A stretch of 64,000 bases of DNA from contig NC_052507.1 of NCBI RefSeq assembly GCF_014356525.2, forward strand, positions 36,145,013-36,209,012. The letters run 5' to 3'. This DNA comes from Nilaparvata lugens (taxonomy: Eukaryota; Arthropoda; Insecta; Hemiptera; Delphacidae). Made by a program: the position numbers and the translations under genes. How positions within the stretch are numbered: the stretch's first letter is position 1; the number at the start of each line of letters is the position of its first letter. The notes beneath the pieces were generated by a model. That model was not told the origin of the DNA and did not search any database. It saw only the letters and a program-made list of their open reading frames with translations. Shown here in pieces: positions 34,681 through 47,110 of the stretch.

Positions 34681-35982
34681 TAGAAGAGATAGCAGAATTT
34701 ATCTTGTCAGCTGATCCATTTTGTATTATAATTCAGAGAAATCACTCACCAAGAAAGAACTCACTGTGTATCATGTATGTTTCTATCATAGTCCAGACAA
34801 TTCATAGATACTGAATTTGAACGTTTATGAGAATTTTACATATGATATAGAAATTTACCTATGAGTATAATAAAAATTTTCATAACGGCAAGGAAATTTG
34901 TGTGAGTGCGCCACATCAGATTTTTATTGCTGGATATCGCTTTCAACAACTTCTGGTCATTCATAACAATTCTATGGAACTCTGCACATGATATCTTCAT
35001 CGAATTGAACTATCAAGAGTATAATAGAGCCTTAATAGAAGCTACACTCATAGTCTATAGCATAGTATCGGCACATCTGCCCAGTATGGTGTCCGAATGC
35101 ACACAATGTCCGGAAATTTATTGAAAAGTCAGGGATTTTGTCAGGAAAAATGATTTTCCACCTATCAACTTTAAATGTGGTTATTTGAGTAGAAAGGATT
35201 ATCGAAATGATGAAGGACGAAAAATATTTGTGAGAAAATCACAATGAAAGAGGAAAGGGACTTGAAGTGAGGAAACGAGTGTGATAAGTAAAACTTCCCA
35301 AGGATGAACCACAGTTGTACAGTTGGTCAAGTTGGAATGGAGATGAGGAAAAGAGTGAGTGATATGACAGTTTGTGAAAAGCATTGAGGAAAAGTATATA
35401 AACAGGAAAGAGAAGCCGATAGGTGATGATGAAGAAGGGAAAGAGGGAATTAGGAATGGAAGGTGAGTGAGTGAGTGAGTGAGTGTTCATGAGCAAACAG
35501 AACGTGAAACAGACGCGAGACTAACCTGTGTGTGTTGATTCGTGTATCACCCCCCTCACACCTCGACGCCAATCCATCCATCGAAAGCTGCGGGTCTGTT
35601 TCAGTGGGTTGTGTGTAGATAAGAAGCAACAGTCCAAGATAAACAAAAAGTGCATGGATGCTCTTCTATCTCCATTGAATCATGAATCGATTGGTCTTAC
35701 ACGGTTTTCGATGAAACCGTCAGCTGTCTTTTCTATCATACGATAACATTGCTTTTTAACTCGCTTTAGAAGGACGTTGTGAAGGGTTAGAGGATTCTTG
35801 GCCGCTTTAGATGAGATGTTCAAATATTCATCTGGAAAACGTAATAATTAAATATTTCCTTCAAATATTCTGATATTTTGCAAGCTGTGTTGTTACATGT
35901 TTCACATGTTAATGCGTGTGTACTCCTACATAGAGATTCAATTCCATTCTGTAATGTCGTAGAGGCCGCAAGATATAAAAGC
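34681..35982. other. AT-rich and purine-rich DNA, no gene recognised
   Basis: From 35,200 to 35,490 the plus strand is purine-rich and ends in a (GAGT)n run at 35,463-35,487. Complementary-strand frames here are Ser/Leu/Phe-rich low complexity. 35,560-35,720 is slightly GC-richer but has no supported exon. Confidence 0.45.
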
Positions 35983-36121
35983 AAGTTAATTTTAACCGTG
36001 ATTAACTTTACAAGAACCAATCTGAGTTTTCAGCCGTCTTTTCAAAAAAGCCTTCTCTGATTGGTTCCGGTAAAGTTAATCCCGGTTGAAATTTAACCGG
36101 CTTTTGTGCAACCGGCACTTA
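35983..36121. mobile_element. Short hairpin MITE (CCGGTTGCACAAAAGCCGG family)
   Basis: The arm GTGATTAACTTTACAAGAACCAAT pairs, in its 20-base core, with ATTGGTTCCGGTAAAGTTAA. The right end carries TTTAACCGGCTTTTGTGCAACCGGC. The same terminal words occur at 56,940-56,965 and, more diverged, at 41,270-41,370. No coding sequence. Confidence 0.65.
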
Positions 36122-37226
36122 CATCAACAAAATTATTCGAGTTAATATAATATCAATGTGCGGGTTTCGACATTTATTTTCGTCGTATTTGTAATTGATC
36201 AGCAGTTCTTAATGAAAAGAAACATGACCACCTTCTTATTAAAAAAATGAATCTGGACTCAATAAGGGTCAAAGATGTTGAAGCGACAGAGTAATTTTTC
36301 ATTTCAAATACGATCGCCAATGAAACCTACTGTCAAATTATTATTGTGAGAGAACTAGCAGCTTTCATAATTCTCATCAACTCTATAATTGAAAGTTGGG
36401 GTTGCCAAAGATTACAATACAACAGTTCTTGAGCGGGTTCTCCAACCCAGGAAGTCACTAGTTTAATTTATACATCACAGTCTCTATCTTCCACAACCCG
36501 ATAGGATGTCAATATGCTTCATAATTCAGAGACCCAGGATTGATTCCTGGTCCGAACCAGTAAATAATTTTTCTAGAGTCACTCCCGTATTTCGGATGGA
36601 CACGTCAAGTCATCGATACCGTCTGCCTCGAAAGACCCGTTAATACTCAAGTACTGATGCGGGGTGTTTTCAGACCCCCAGAGTGATAAATTAATTGTTG
36701 TTGATTGACGTAAATTTTCTTCACTGCTGTGATTTCTAGAACCTTCAAGACAGCTCATTGGCCATCTGTCGATACAGTTTTTGCTAGTTTGCACTCACTG
36801 CACTTTGTTAGTTGGACTGTTGGAAGTGTCTTGGGTGACAGTAGACTCCGGCTCCAGTAGAAGTATTTCATATTTGTGTACTATATTATTGAGTCATCAC
36901 TGAAATCATAGTGTGTAACTGAAGGATGTTGAAATGACACATAACCTAGATACATTTGGACTGTTGTATAAATTAGAATTGGAACCGTTTTGGGCGTAAG
37001 TGAGCCTGTGGTACTTTTCTTTAATTAATGTGATTATGAATGATTGAATAAATAAATAAATAAATGAATAAATTTGAAGTTTTATTAATCACATATTCTA
37101 TATTCTTTTCAAAGTCTTCAAAATTAATTTAGATGAATTGAATAGAGCCACAATAAGGCAATATATTTTCTAAGATATAATTTGATGATGAAAACATTTT
37201 AACGTTGAGCCAGAAAATGATAATCA
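36122..37226. other. AT-rich DNA; tRNA-like T-arm motif and AAAT run
   Basis: At about 36,533-36,553, CCAGGATTGATTCCTGG forms a 5-bp stem with a 7-nt loop like a tRNA T-arm, which may mark an old SINE. No complete cloverleaf was found. A GAATAAATAAATAAATAAAT run near 37,045 looks like a retroelement tail. Confidence 0.3.
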
Positions 37227-37994
37227 TAATATAAAATGTATAACTATGATTAAAATAGTCATATATTATATATAATTGTATATTCGATTATGTAATGTTA
37301 TGATGATTGTAACATGCAAATTCCAGGTGATGATCAATGTGATTTTTTGAACCGCAGAAATTAGCATATCAGAACGTAGTCGAAATCTCAGTAAATCTTA
37401 GTGAATAAAATAAGCAAATCAAAATACAAGGAATATTATTTTATTCTGGTAATTTTCATAGTTTCCTAGTAAGGAGTTCAAGATCTGTAATTTCATCATT
37501 TTGAATAATTAAAATAATTTATTTATTTCTCGAAACTAAACAACGCTACATTCTCCTCCCAATTTTTTCAGTGTTTCCGGTTATCGTGAATCAATTCGAA
37601 ACAGTTTTTCTCTCAAGGAAACTTTTATTAAAGAAAAAATTAATGGGGGGTCTATCGGACCCTTTGCGCCAGTGATAGTGTCACAAAAACCGCGGCAGTA
37701 CTTGAGGATTGAGTAATTTCAGACACCAAGAAATTAATCAGTTGCGATCTGGGAACCTGGAAACTCTGGTACCAGACCTTAGCCAGTCAGGTAACTGAAC
37801 ATGAATTATGTTTCCTAATCATCGAATAAACATCGATTGGGGAAGAACGGGAATATTCAAAAATGTCAAGTTGTCAGTGTTGACGCTCCACTGAAAAAGC
37901 CAAAATTCATTGCTCGATTTTGTGTGTTATGCCAAAACTAAAAACTATTCAGGAAGCTTCTTTTAAAAATGAATCATGGAAAGTTTTCTAGAGA
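37227..37994 (+). repeat. Recent 770-bp direct duplicate, left copy (D1)
   Basis: Starts TAATATAAAATGTATAAC and ends TTTTCTAGAGA. It is about 99.5% identical to 39,499-40,269; I counted two substitutions and one short indel. Copy B of the duplicated unit lies exactly between the two. Ends are not TG/CA and no primer binding site follows, so it is not an ordinary LTR. Confidence 0.85.
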
Positions 37995-39498
37995 ATAGTG
38001 GCTACCAATCACAGTTGGCGTTGGTTGCTTCCCGTCTAGTGAGGCCGTTTGCAGCTGTCCACGGCAATACGAGAAAAGCGAAGTGCATTCACTCAGCGTC
38101 TGTCCTCCGTCATAAGCAGTACAAAATGTAGTCTGATCAATATTTCGTGTTAATCATGGCTTCCATGCCAGCTTTAGGCCTTTTTAGTATTTGGCTCTGG
38201 AACCTTTTGTTCCAGTAGCATTTTCAATTTTTTCCGCCTCAGTAGTTGCTTTAATTAAGGAGAGAGAGAGAGTATCAAATTGTCACCTCACAATGGAGAT
38301 TTTCCTCCTATAACCGCTACTAAAGGTACGTCATAGATTTATAATAATAATTAAGGAAATGATTATCGATGAAAGCTTCCATCAGAGTGTTACATTTGTT
38401 GTGATAGATACATTTGAGTGTAATATGTAGAAATGTAGAGTACCATTCTGGAATTGAGAATGATATTCTTGATTTTAAATTATTTTTGAAGAGGAAGTTA
38501 TTAACCTAAATTTCAATTACTGTTGTTTAAATCCAAATTGACTGATGTTTATAGTATATTATCATGAGTTCTATCAGTATTTTTTTTATAGATTTTATTT
38601 GTCTTTTTGATTCTAATAAAAAGCTTTCTTGATTATTTAGGAAACACCTATCATGTAATTTATTCTTTTAAAATTACACCATAAATGTAATTTACGTAAG
38701 AGAACTGACTAAACTAACAACAATACTCGAAATACCTTGTTATGAAAAGTAATTCAATCAACTTGTGAATTATGTTGGCCTATTATGGAATACTATGTAC
38801 TCATCGCTTTGTGTATAGGGCATAACCCTGATTACAAATAAATTCTATTCTATTAAATCAAGAGATTGAAGTAGGTAATGTCTATTTATGTTTTAAAGTA
38901 ATAAGTATTGATTTGAGTTTTATATAACCTAAAATAGGTTGATTTTATTATATAACTGAAGTTAAGTTAATTTGTATTATCCTAGTTTATTTTTTTATTC
39001 TAACAGCGGTGTAAGTACGGGAACATCAAGTATGGGATCAACGTACGAATCCATCAGTTCACGGGTTCATGAACGTGTGTCTTTAAGCCGCTGAGACGCC
39101 TCTGAATCGATGGCCGTCCTAGAAGCTTGGGGTATGCTGTCTCCTGTCCATCTGGACGTGTAGAGCTCGATCACCGAGCCTAGATTCAAATTGAAGAAAC
39201 GGCTATGAGGTAACAACCTTTTTCCAAATTAAACGAACGTCCCAGGAGCTCCGGATGTGACAAAATGGGTTTTAGTGACGACAGACTTTCAATCAATTAA
39301 AACGTGTGGAATTAGACTTTTTGTTAAATCATAATTTTGAGATATTATTGGGGATACATAGATTATTTATTTTATTAATTTGGTTTGAGTAATAGATTTT
39401 CGGTTGTATCTTTACATCGAAATGTGAGGCCATATTTTCTCTGTAAGGATCCAGCTGGGAATTTCAGTTTTCTTTAAATTTATAAATAATTATAATCT
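37995..39498 (+). repeat. Duplicated unit, copy B (between D1 and D2)
   Basis: Homologous along its length to 31,064-32,510, with the same three splice-like signals (donor at 38,336, acceptor ending 39,006, donor at 39,210). The GC-richer 203-bp block between the last two has its own small indels and no long frame, so protein coding is not conserved. It has diverged far more from copy A than D1 has from D2. Confidence 0.65.
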
Positions 39499-40269
39499 TA
39501 ATATAAAATGTATAACTATGATTAAAATAGTCATATATTATATATAATTGTATATTCGATTATGTAATGTTATGATGATTGTAACATGCAAATTCCAGGT
39601 GATGATCAATGTGATTTTTGTCAGAACCGCAGAAATTAGCATATCAGAACGTAGTCGAAATCTCAGTAAATCTTAGTGAATAAAATAAGCAAATCAAAAT
39701 ACAAGGAATATTATTTTATTCTGGTAATTTTCATAGTTTCCTAGTAAGGAGTTCAAGATCTGTAATTTCATCATTTTGAATAATTAAAATAATTTATTTA
39801 TTTCTCGAAACTAAACAACGCTACATTCTCCTCCCAATTTTTTCAGTGATTCCGGTTATCGTGAATCAATTCGAAACAGTTTTTCTTTCAAGGAAACTTT
39901 TATTAAAGAAAAAATTAATGGGGGGTCTATCGGACCCTTTGCGCCAGTGATAGTGTCACAAAAACCGCGGCAGTACTTGAGGATTGAGTAATTTCAGACA
40001 CCAAGAAATTAATCAGTTGCGATCTGGGAACCTGGAAACTCTGGTACCAGACCTTAGCCAGTCAGGTAACTGAACATGAATTATGTTTCCTAATCATCGA
40101 ATAAACATCGATTGGGGAAGAACGGGAATATTCAAAAATGTCAAGTTGTCAGTGTTGACGCTCCACTGAAAAAGCCAAAATTCATTGCTCGATTTTGTGT
40201 GTTATGCCAAAACTAAAAACTATTCAGGAAGCTTCTTTTAAAAATGAATCATGGAAAGTTTTCTAGAGA
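39499..40269 (+). repeat. Recent 770-bp direct duplicate, right copy (D2)
   Basis: Mirror partner of D1 in direct orientation, with the same start TAATATAAAATG and end TTCTAGAGA. The sequence then continues into unrelated DNA (CCGTTCTTAG). The near identity implies a very recent event or an assembly duplication. Confidence 0.85.
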
Positions 40270-40709
40270 CCGTTCTTAGTTTTCGTGATTCATATACTAA
40301 AGTTATATCACGGTCTGTCATTTCATAATGAACTAGGTAAGAAATATATGTAGACTATTATACATTCTATAAATATGTTTCATGCATCTTATAGCGTGAT
40401 GCAGTCGATTTCGTTACCATTTACTGGTCTACTCCATCATTATCCATCTGCGTGACTGTATTTGCATCTCCAAGACTTTACTGAAAATAATCATAATCAC
40501 AATAATGATTGTGTACCCTTCACCGTTCACTGCCATCTGAATAACATTGATAGCTAGAAACGTCTCTCACAATCTCACAGAACGTTTACACTTCAAAACT
40601 CCCAACAGCTTAGTTTTGCTGCCATAGTATTGAATGATTACATTTTGATTAATAAGAAAATTTTAAAAAGATACTGCATACGAATCTCCGTTTACAGAAA
40701 TCTTTGATA
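40270..40709. other. AT-rich DNA, no feature recognised
   Basis: No gene or repeat recognised between D2 and the minisatellite-bearing repeat. Confidence 0.5.
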
Positions 40710-41519
40710 TCCTATACTATTTAACGAGCAATATCTGTTTATATGTTTAGATGTTTAGATGTTTAGATGTTTAGATGTTTAGATGTTTAGATGTTTAGAT
40801 GTTTAGATATTTAGATGTTTAGATGTTTAGATGTTTAGATGTTTAGATGTATAGATGTATAGATGTATAGATGTATAGATGTTTAGATGTTTAGATGTTT
40901 AGATGTTTAGATGTTTAGATGTTTAGATGTTTAGATGTTTAGATGTTTAAATGTTTAGATGTTGATATGTTTGTATTTCACCGGATCTCGAAAACGGCTC
41001 TAACGATTCTCACCAAATATTAAGAACATAGTAGGTTTATAATAGAAAAATTCGATTGCACTAGGTCTCATCCCTGGGAAAACTCACTGAAGGACATTAA
41101 AAGGATTTATTCATCTTTGGAAAAACAACATGATCATTTCGTTGTCTGTTGATGATGGAAATGAGTGTGCGAGTGCATGTGTGTGGAACTGAGACAAAAT
41201 TATGACTCAGCTGTTGAAGTTTTGTAATCATTCAATCAGGTAGATAGTGCTGGTTGTACAAGAGCCGGTTAAATTCCAATCCTGATCAATTCCAGTAGAA
41301 CCAATCTGATAAACTATCTTTTTGAAATGGTCTTCTCTGATTTGGATTAAAATTTAACATGCTTTTGTGAGAGAAATTTTTGCATTCCTCTGGGAATTAA
41401 TCTCAATCCACTGTGATTAGATATAACCTTTCTGTATGAACTATAAATTATAATTTCTTCTTTCGTGATACATTTTATATGCTTTTATACTCCAGAGCGG
41501 AGCTCGGTGCCACGATATT
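40710..41519 (+). mobile_element. Dispersed repeat with internal minisatellite, forward copy
   Basis: It starts TCCTATACTATTTAACGAGC and ends near CCAGAGCGGAGCTCGGTGC. Its inverted partner is at 56,671-57,305, sharing CGAAAACGGCTCTAACGATT, AGGTCTCATCCCTGGGAAAA, a CCGGTTAAA hairpin part and AATCCACTGTGATTAGAT-like sequence. The forward copy is longer because its minisatellite expanded. It resembles an insect non-autonomous element of Helitron-like style, but the 3' end is not CTAG, so the class is open. Confidence 0.6.
40742..40965. repeat. Minisatellite (TTTAGATG)n, about 27 units
   Basis: An 8-bp unit is repeated almost perfectly, with a block of four GTATAGAT variants near 40,848-40,880 and single variants (ATTTAG, TTTAAATG). 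It sits right after the TCCTATACTA head of the dispersed repeat. The inverted copy near 57,240 has only a short, degenerate version. Confidence 0.95.
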
Positions 41520-44500
41520 ATTCATTACAGTGGAATATTATAATTGTTTTATTCATTAACTATTTAATAGAATATTGTAAGTATATTACAATTTGGAAAA
41601 TCATAGATGTAAAACAACCTCATATTACAAAATGTATTTGGTTCATATAATGGATATAATATATCACATTCCAGTATCACTATAAAAATTGTATAGTATT
41701 ATTGATAAATATTAAAGTAGAATATAATACATCCACTTGAATTGGGATTTTGATAGAAAGAATTACACTGGCCAAAATTACCAATGTTGAATACATTACT
41801 CTTCAGAATTTGAGTTATATAATAATTATTATTAAAGAGCCCCCAATAGTTTTTATTGAACTCTAGAATCAGAAAAGTATGAAAGTTTAAAATGGACTCG
41901 CCTTCAAATCCAAATACTTCGATTATTACATAATTCTACAGGATTGCTTGATCTTTCAAGGGTGCTTCAGTTTTTTTCCGGAAACTGATCTAATTCCCCA
42001 TTATGTTTGTCAGTTCAATCTTTTTCCCATAATGATGAATATTATTGTTTCACATCAATACACTCATAATATTAAATGAATCAACAACTAAACTCGCTAC
42101 TCCTGCAGAGAAGAACAAATATTATTGGAGGCACAAATTGTGCCAAATGTCGGTAGCAGGCTTCGCATTAATCCCACACTCCAACAAAGATAGCCGTTCA
42201 CACACAGTCCAAACAAAAATAATAAAACGTCACATAATTCTCCAAATGACATCAAAACAGAAGAAATGTCACCGTGTTAATTACACCGGGCCGTAAATTT
42301 ATTGCCCGTGGAGTGACCCCAGAGTCCGCTACGGACTACTATGGAATCGTAATGAACAATTTATAAAAATTTCGCTTTCGCGCCCCAAACTGTTGGGAAA
42401 GGGGGGGGGGCTGGAGCCCAAAAAAGCGCGCCCGACTTTAATAGATAGCCGTCATTTCCGGCTGTTCGTTGAAACTCACACACGCGCAAGTTCACGAGCA
42501 CGAACGCGAGCAAAAAGAATAACAACAATATAGGTTCGATACATTAATTCTCCGACGTCTGATTCATTATTTGCGACGGTCAGAAAATTAATCGCCTTTG
42601 TGGGAGGGGGGCGGCCTGGAAGTTGCATGCTTTTGTTAGGAAATGCCAAATAAAATTATTGTGTTCTGTGGTGGTGAGGAGGAAAGGTCGATATTACTGA
42701 ATGCTGATGTTCATGAAATGATTTGTACATTGTCTGCTTTTAATTAGCTTTCTTAATGGAGCGTTAACTTGTTCAAAGATTGATCACTGGTTATCACCAA
42801 CGATATACGATTTCGCGAATGTGATATTCTCCATCAATACACTTTTTACGATTGTCTCCTATAATGATCATCAATTATTTTCAAGAAATTTCAAAAAATA
42901 ACTTTAATGAGAGTGCATTTTGAGTATTGGAGAACTAGATGTATTGTGAACCTGATGAACTCATTAATGAAGTGTTTCAGAATTTCCAAGAGTTAATATC
43001 AGGAATATCTCTATAATGAACACAATATATAAAATTGGAATTTCCAATCTTGATGGAAATTCACGAATCTCGTTTTCAATTTAACTTAAGCTCTGGTTTA
43101 GTTGGATTAATTTCCTATCATTATGGTTTTATACATACATCATTTGTATCTTATCATCACTTTCACCAAATGTGACGAAAATTGAATAATGAATATTAAT
43201 ACGCTCCACAGAATTGGATGAGAAAATATTAACTGCAATTGTTTTCAAACGATTTGAAAAAATATTCCTGTGAACTCTCCGGTTCCATGGAGAGTTGAAA
43301 TAATATGTAAGAAAACAGAATCCTGGAGGCAACTTTCTTGCATCTTCTGAAACTAAACAGTTGTACCATAGAAATTATTCTGAAACAACAATTAAACTGG
43401 GTGAATAATAATGTTTATCAGTTAATAGTTGTTTCTCTTCTGTCATTTTTCCTTTGTGCTTTTTCATTATTCTATTATTTACAAAAATACCTGTTAGTGT
43501 ATATCTGAAAATGTTATTTTTTATTCTAACCGTGAAGGGAATGCAAATCTGTTGAAGAATGTAATAATTACATAATTATTATTCTTTGAGACAATATCGA
43601 TATCCCAAAGAATATTTTGATCGAATTCAACTTATTATCCGGTATCAAGTTGTGGGCTTCTACTCCCATAGCTCCGGGAAAATATCAATTCTATAGGATA
43701 CTGGCTCTATGGAAGCAGATTTAGCATATTATTTTTGAAATTCCTTCACAAGATTTGTCGGATATAGTAGGACAGAAACTTCTCGAGCTTTCCTTAGAGT
43801 TTGTTTAGTGCGTAATATAATGAAAAATAATGATAAATCGTGATATTCATAATGATGCGTGAAATTCAAATTGATGTACATCAAACTAAATCTGACAAAG
43901 CACACATTATTTGTGATTTTCAAGCTATAATTATGTATTGATTCTCATTAAACACTCATATGCAAATGGAAAATAATATATTGTTTTATTAACACCAACT
44001 TTATACTAACACCAAGTGTACACACTTACGTCATAGTGATATGTTCATAATGTTCAATAAGCCCTTATTCACACAACTTTCACAACCCTAGAGTACTAAT
44101 CTCATTTTTCCTACGTTACTATGAAACATTAGTAAAACTCACTTATAACTATTGGAAGCACTGATTTCTCAATTTCTGATTTCATAATGTTCTCATGGAT
44201 GATTAACATCATTATTATTATTATGAACTTATATATATAACATTCCAATTTTTGACATCTCTACCATTCAATAAGTATGAACATTACAAATTTTTGGAAA
44301 AGGTAAACACTACAAGCCGATATAGTGTGGCAAAAATAATGAACGATGAATGGAACTATTTGTAGGGTTCGAGGCATTAGAATAATACAATACTGTATTT
44401 GAAAAAATATGAGTATTGTAGTATGATATATGAGAAAGAATAGGTATGTGATAAGTCCATATAACTCTCCTTGATGATATCCTGGGCACATTTTTATCTG

Positions 44501-45109
44501 GTGTTCACCAGAAATCAGTTGCAGATTTCAAAAAATGTTGTTTTTTCGGAAAAAGTAGAGGTTTTTTATATAAAATGGAAGGATTGAGTCTCGAAATCGA
44601 AATTTGGGGGTTTCAGGGGTAAAGCCACCCTCTGACGTGACTGCAAATTTCAGATTCAAATCAGCGCCCCAAAATACATGAAAAACCGACGAGAAAAATT
44701 ATTTCGGGGCTGGTTGCTGCAAAATGAAAGTGTTGAAAGTGTCCTTCAAGTACTGCTACATGTCTGGCTATCAATACCTACCTTAATGGTGTGAAGGGAT
44801 TTTTGAATCTATGTCAAAGATCTATGTCTAGTCATGCGTGAAATTCACCCATCATTGATATTCTAGGGTTAAAGTTCATTCACATGAAACAGTAATAACG
44901 ATGATTAGAAATTTAATAATATTGATAAGAGATCAATATGACATGTAGCTTATAAATTGAAGGGGGAGAGACACAGTTATAAGCAAATGCCAGATAGAGG
45001 TTGGGTGGTGGTTAGGAGGAGGAAACAGTTTCATTTCACTGCCAAGCTGCTTTCAAACTGGCCGGTGGTTGAATAACGTGCCCCCTTCCACCAAAGAGAG
45101 GGTGGTCAA
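41520..45109. other. AT-rich DNA, one GC-rich patch, no gene recognised
   Basis: A patch at about 42,285-42,520 contains a run of nine or more G (42,402-42,411), GCGCGCCCGAC and several CpGs, then a GCGTGTGTGAG-type donor-like motif on the minus strand; it is a promoter or exon candidate without proof. The rest is AT-rich with short frames. The stretch 44,580-44,720 (CAGATTCAAATCAGCGCCCC) has a repeat-like look but no second copy here. Confidence 0.4.
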
Positions 45110-45372
45110 GCTGAGGAGTTAGTATGAACAAAGTCTGAGAGCCCCCCCCCCACATGAGGGGACTACATGGCAGGGGGGTTTTGAGAGGCTTATCTCAGTC
45201 GCCAGTCTCGCGGCAAATAACAGTGCACAGCGCATACATTTTATCAGAGCTGAAAATCTGGCCTCGGCCCCCAGTTCTTCAACTGCCCCCGGGGGCAGAG
45301 CCGGAAAGCGGCCATTGCCGCCCCCCGTATCCGGCCATTGCTGCCCCCCCGTCAGATCCGACCTCAGATAAA
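45110..45372. promoter_or_regulatory. GC-rich island with tandem CCATTGCCGCCCCCC-type repeats
   Basis: This 260-bp block is the most GC-rich outside the retrotransposon. It holds a C run, a palindromic CTGCCCCCGGGGGCAG at about 45,283-45,298, and two tandem units reading CGGCCATTGCCGCCCCCCGT and CGGCCATTGCTGCCCCCCCG. A CpG-rich promoter or regulatory island is plausible. Minus-strand frames across it (117 codons) have no recognised domain. Confidence 0.35.
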
Positions 45373-46880
45373 TAACATTAGGCCAGGCCTTAGTGAAGTG
45401 GTCACTCGCACACCAAAGCAAAGGAAACGCCTGTGTCACACTATTCCAAACCATTCCGACAACTTGCCTCAATATTCATTTGAAACCATTCAAGCAAGTT
45501 CCGTCTATAACCAGTCGAAACCTAGAGTTTTTTGTCGAGTGATATGAACAGCTTCTACAATTCTCAGGAACTGGCAACTTGGAGAACAAAATAGATTGAT
45601 GCCAGTGATAGATAGTAGTATCAAATAAAGTTACTCAATGAATCAGATTGGAAACAGTGGAAAAAATTACATTGAATAGTAGAGTAGTAAAAATATTTCG
45701 ATGAATATTGTGAGAGTACTTAGTATCAAACTAAGCTATGCAATATTAAAAACAATATTGATAGTAGCCAATACAAGCACACAACCATACAACAGAACAA
45801 TGCAATATATTACTATTACAATATTAGTATTAGCCAATAGAAGCACAATACAAGCATACGACAAGACTATAAACCGTTACAATATTATCGTTTTGAAAGT
45901 ACATGTTAAATATTATGATTTCAATAATATGTGAGTGAATTACATGAATTTGTGGTTATTAAAATTTATTACTGAAAAAATATTCAGCACTGTGACATAC
46001 TATTTGTTACAGAAGATTGAGCTCATCATCAACAGACTCTGGTTGATTTACACTGATCGAGCTCTATTTCTCGAGTTATCATGATGATAATCCACCTCAT
46101 TGATGTTGTCTATGATATATGTGTCAAATTTGACCAGCAGCCTATTTGTGAGCGTCAAGATCAGTAAGCATAGGATGGAATACATTCCAGAATGTAATGA
46201 TGTGTCACAATGCCATAGAATCTGTCATTACTATGCAGAAATAACTAAACATCACATGAAACGTTCTCACTTTTCATTCAACAGATTTAAAATGTTTTAT
46301 GAAAGTGGATAAAGTTGAATAGACAAGAAACAAACTATGCTCTTTTTGAAACTCTGTTTTCAACATAGATATTAACTTTATTTGTAATAGATCACGAAAT
46401 GCATTATAATTTGTGCTGAAAAGTTGTACGTGCCATAACGTCAAGTACGTGTGTATTTCATAGAGATGTTCACGTTCAATTTTTCTACCCAGACAAGGAA
46501 TATTCATCGTCAGCGTTTCCAAGGAATATCATATGAAAAATTTCAATTACAGTGCATGCTTTCCACAAGAAAAATTAAAAGAGAAAACACAATATACAAT
46601 GAAACAATTTATTACAATAACAGTGTAAGGGGTTTTTTATCTACCATCCCTGTTTCGTTAATGCTAGGTGTAATGGTTTTAATTAAAGGTCAAAAACAAT
46701 AATTTGCAAAATTTTTAAAAGGAGGCTATGATGGCCGGAATTAAATTTATTTTTAAAATAGGGGGAAATTTAATTAGGAAAATTCATCTTATGTAGGATG
46801 ATTGTGGATAGAAAGTAATTAGGTCTGGGAAGCATGGATTGAAGCTGGCAATAACAATTAATAGAATAATGTTTATCTTT
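45373..46880. other. AT-rich DNA, no gene recognised
   Basis: Short frames only, on both strands, with no recognisable protein and no repeat. Confidence 0.5.
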
Positions 46881-46888
46881 GTACTCAC

Positions 46889-47110
46889 CGATGACGTTAA
46901 TAATAGATTGCATACATGCACACGGTTTTATCAGCGAACTTCATGTCTCTGGATATTCTCGACAAAATGTGTTTTTTTCGGCACGACACACGGCAACACG
47001 AGAGACGATACAGCAACTCTCTACCCAGCAGCTTCCGGAACCGTACTGTACACCTCGTCACTGCCGATTTCTTTCTCGTACTTTCCTGTTATCATTTGCC
47101 AGTAAGGAAT
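46889..47110 (-). other. Candidate minus-strand 5' exon or promoter ending at GTGAGTAC donor
   Basis: On the minus strand this GC-richer block ends at ACGTCATCG|GTGAGTAC, a strong splice donor (plus-strand AC at 46,887-46,888). An ATG at 46,944 (minus) reads MKFADKTVCMYAIYY then stops before the donor, so the block would be a non-coding first exon with a short upstream frame rather than a coding exon. Three overlapping plus-strand frames of 72-88 codons are probably chance. Confidence 0.25.

Noticed and set aside
36425..36560. Possible tRNA gene or tRNA-derived SINE
   Set aside because: Only a T-arm-like hairpin is visible; no D-arm, anticodon arm or acceptor stem could be paired.
37227..40269. 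Second LTR retrotransposon (D1 and D2 as LTRs)
   Set aside because: Repeat ends are not TG/CA, no primer binding site or polypurine tract lies next to them, and the interior matches a unit that occurs without these flanks at 31 kb.
40742..40965. CRISPR-like array
   Set aside because: It is a gapless 8-bp minisatellite without spacers.
45119..45472. 117-codon minus-strand frame over the GC-rich island
   Set aside because: GC-rich DNA has few stops by chance, and the peptide shows no domain.
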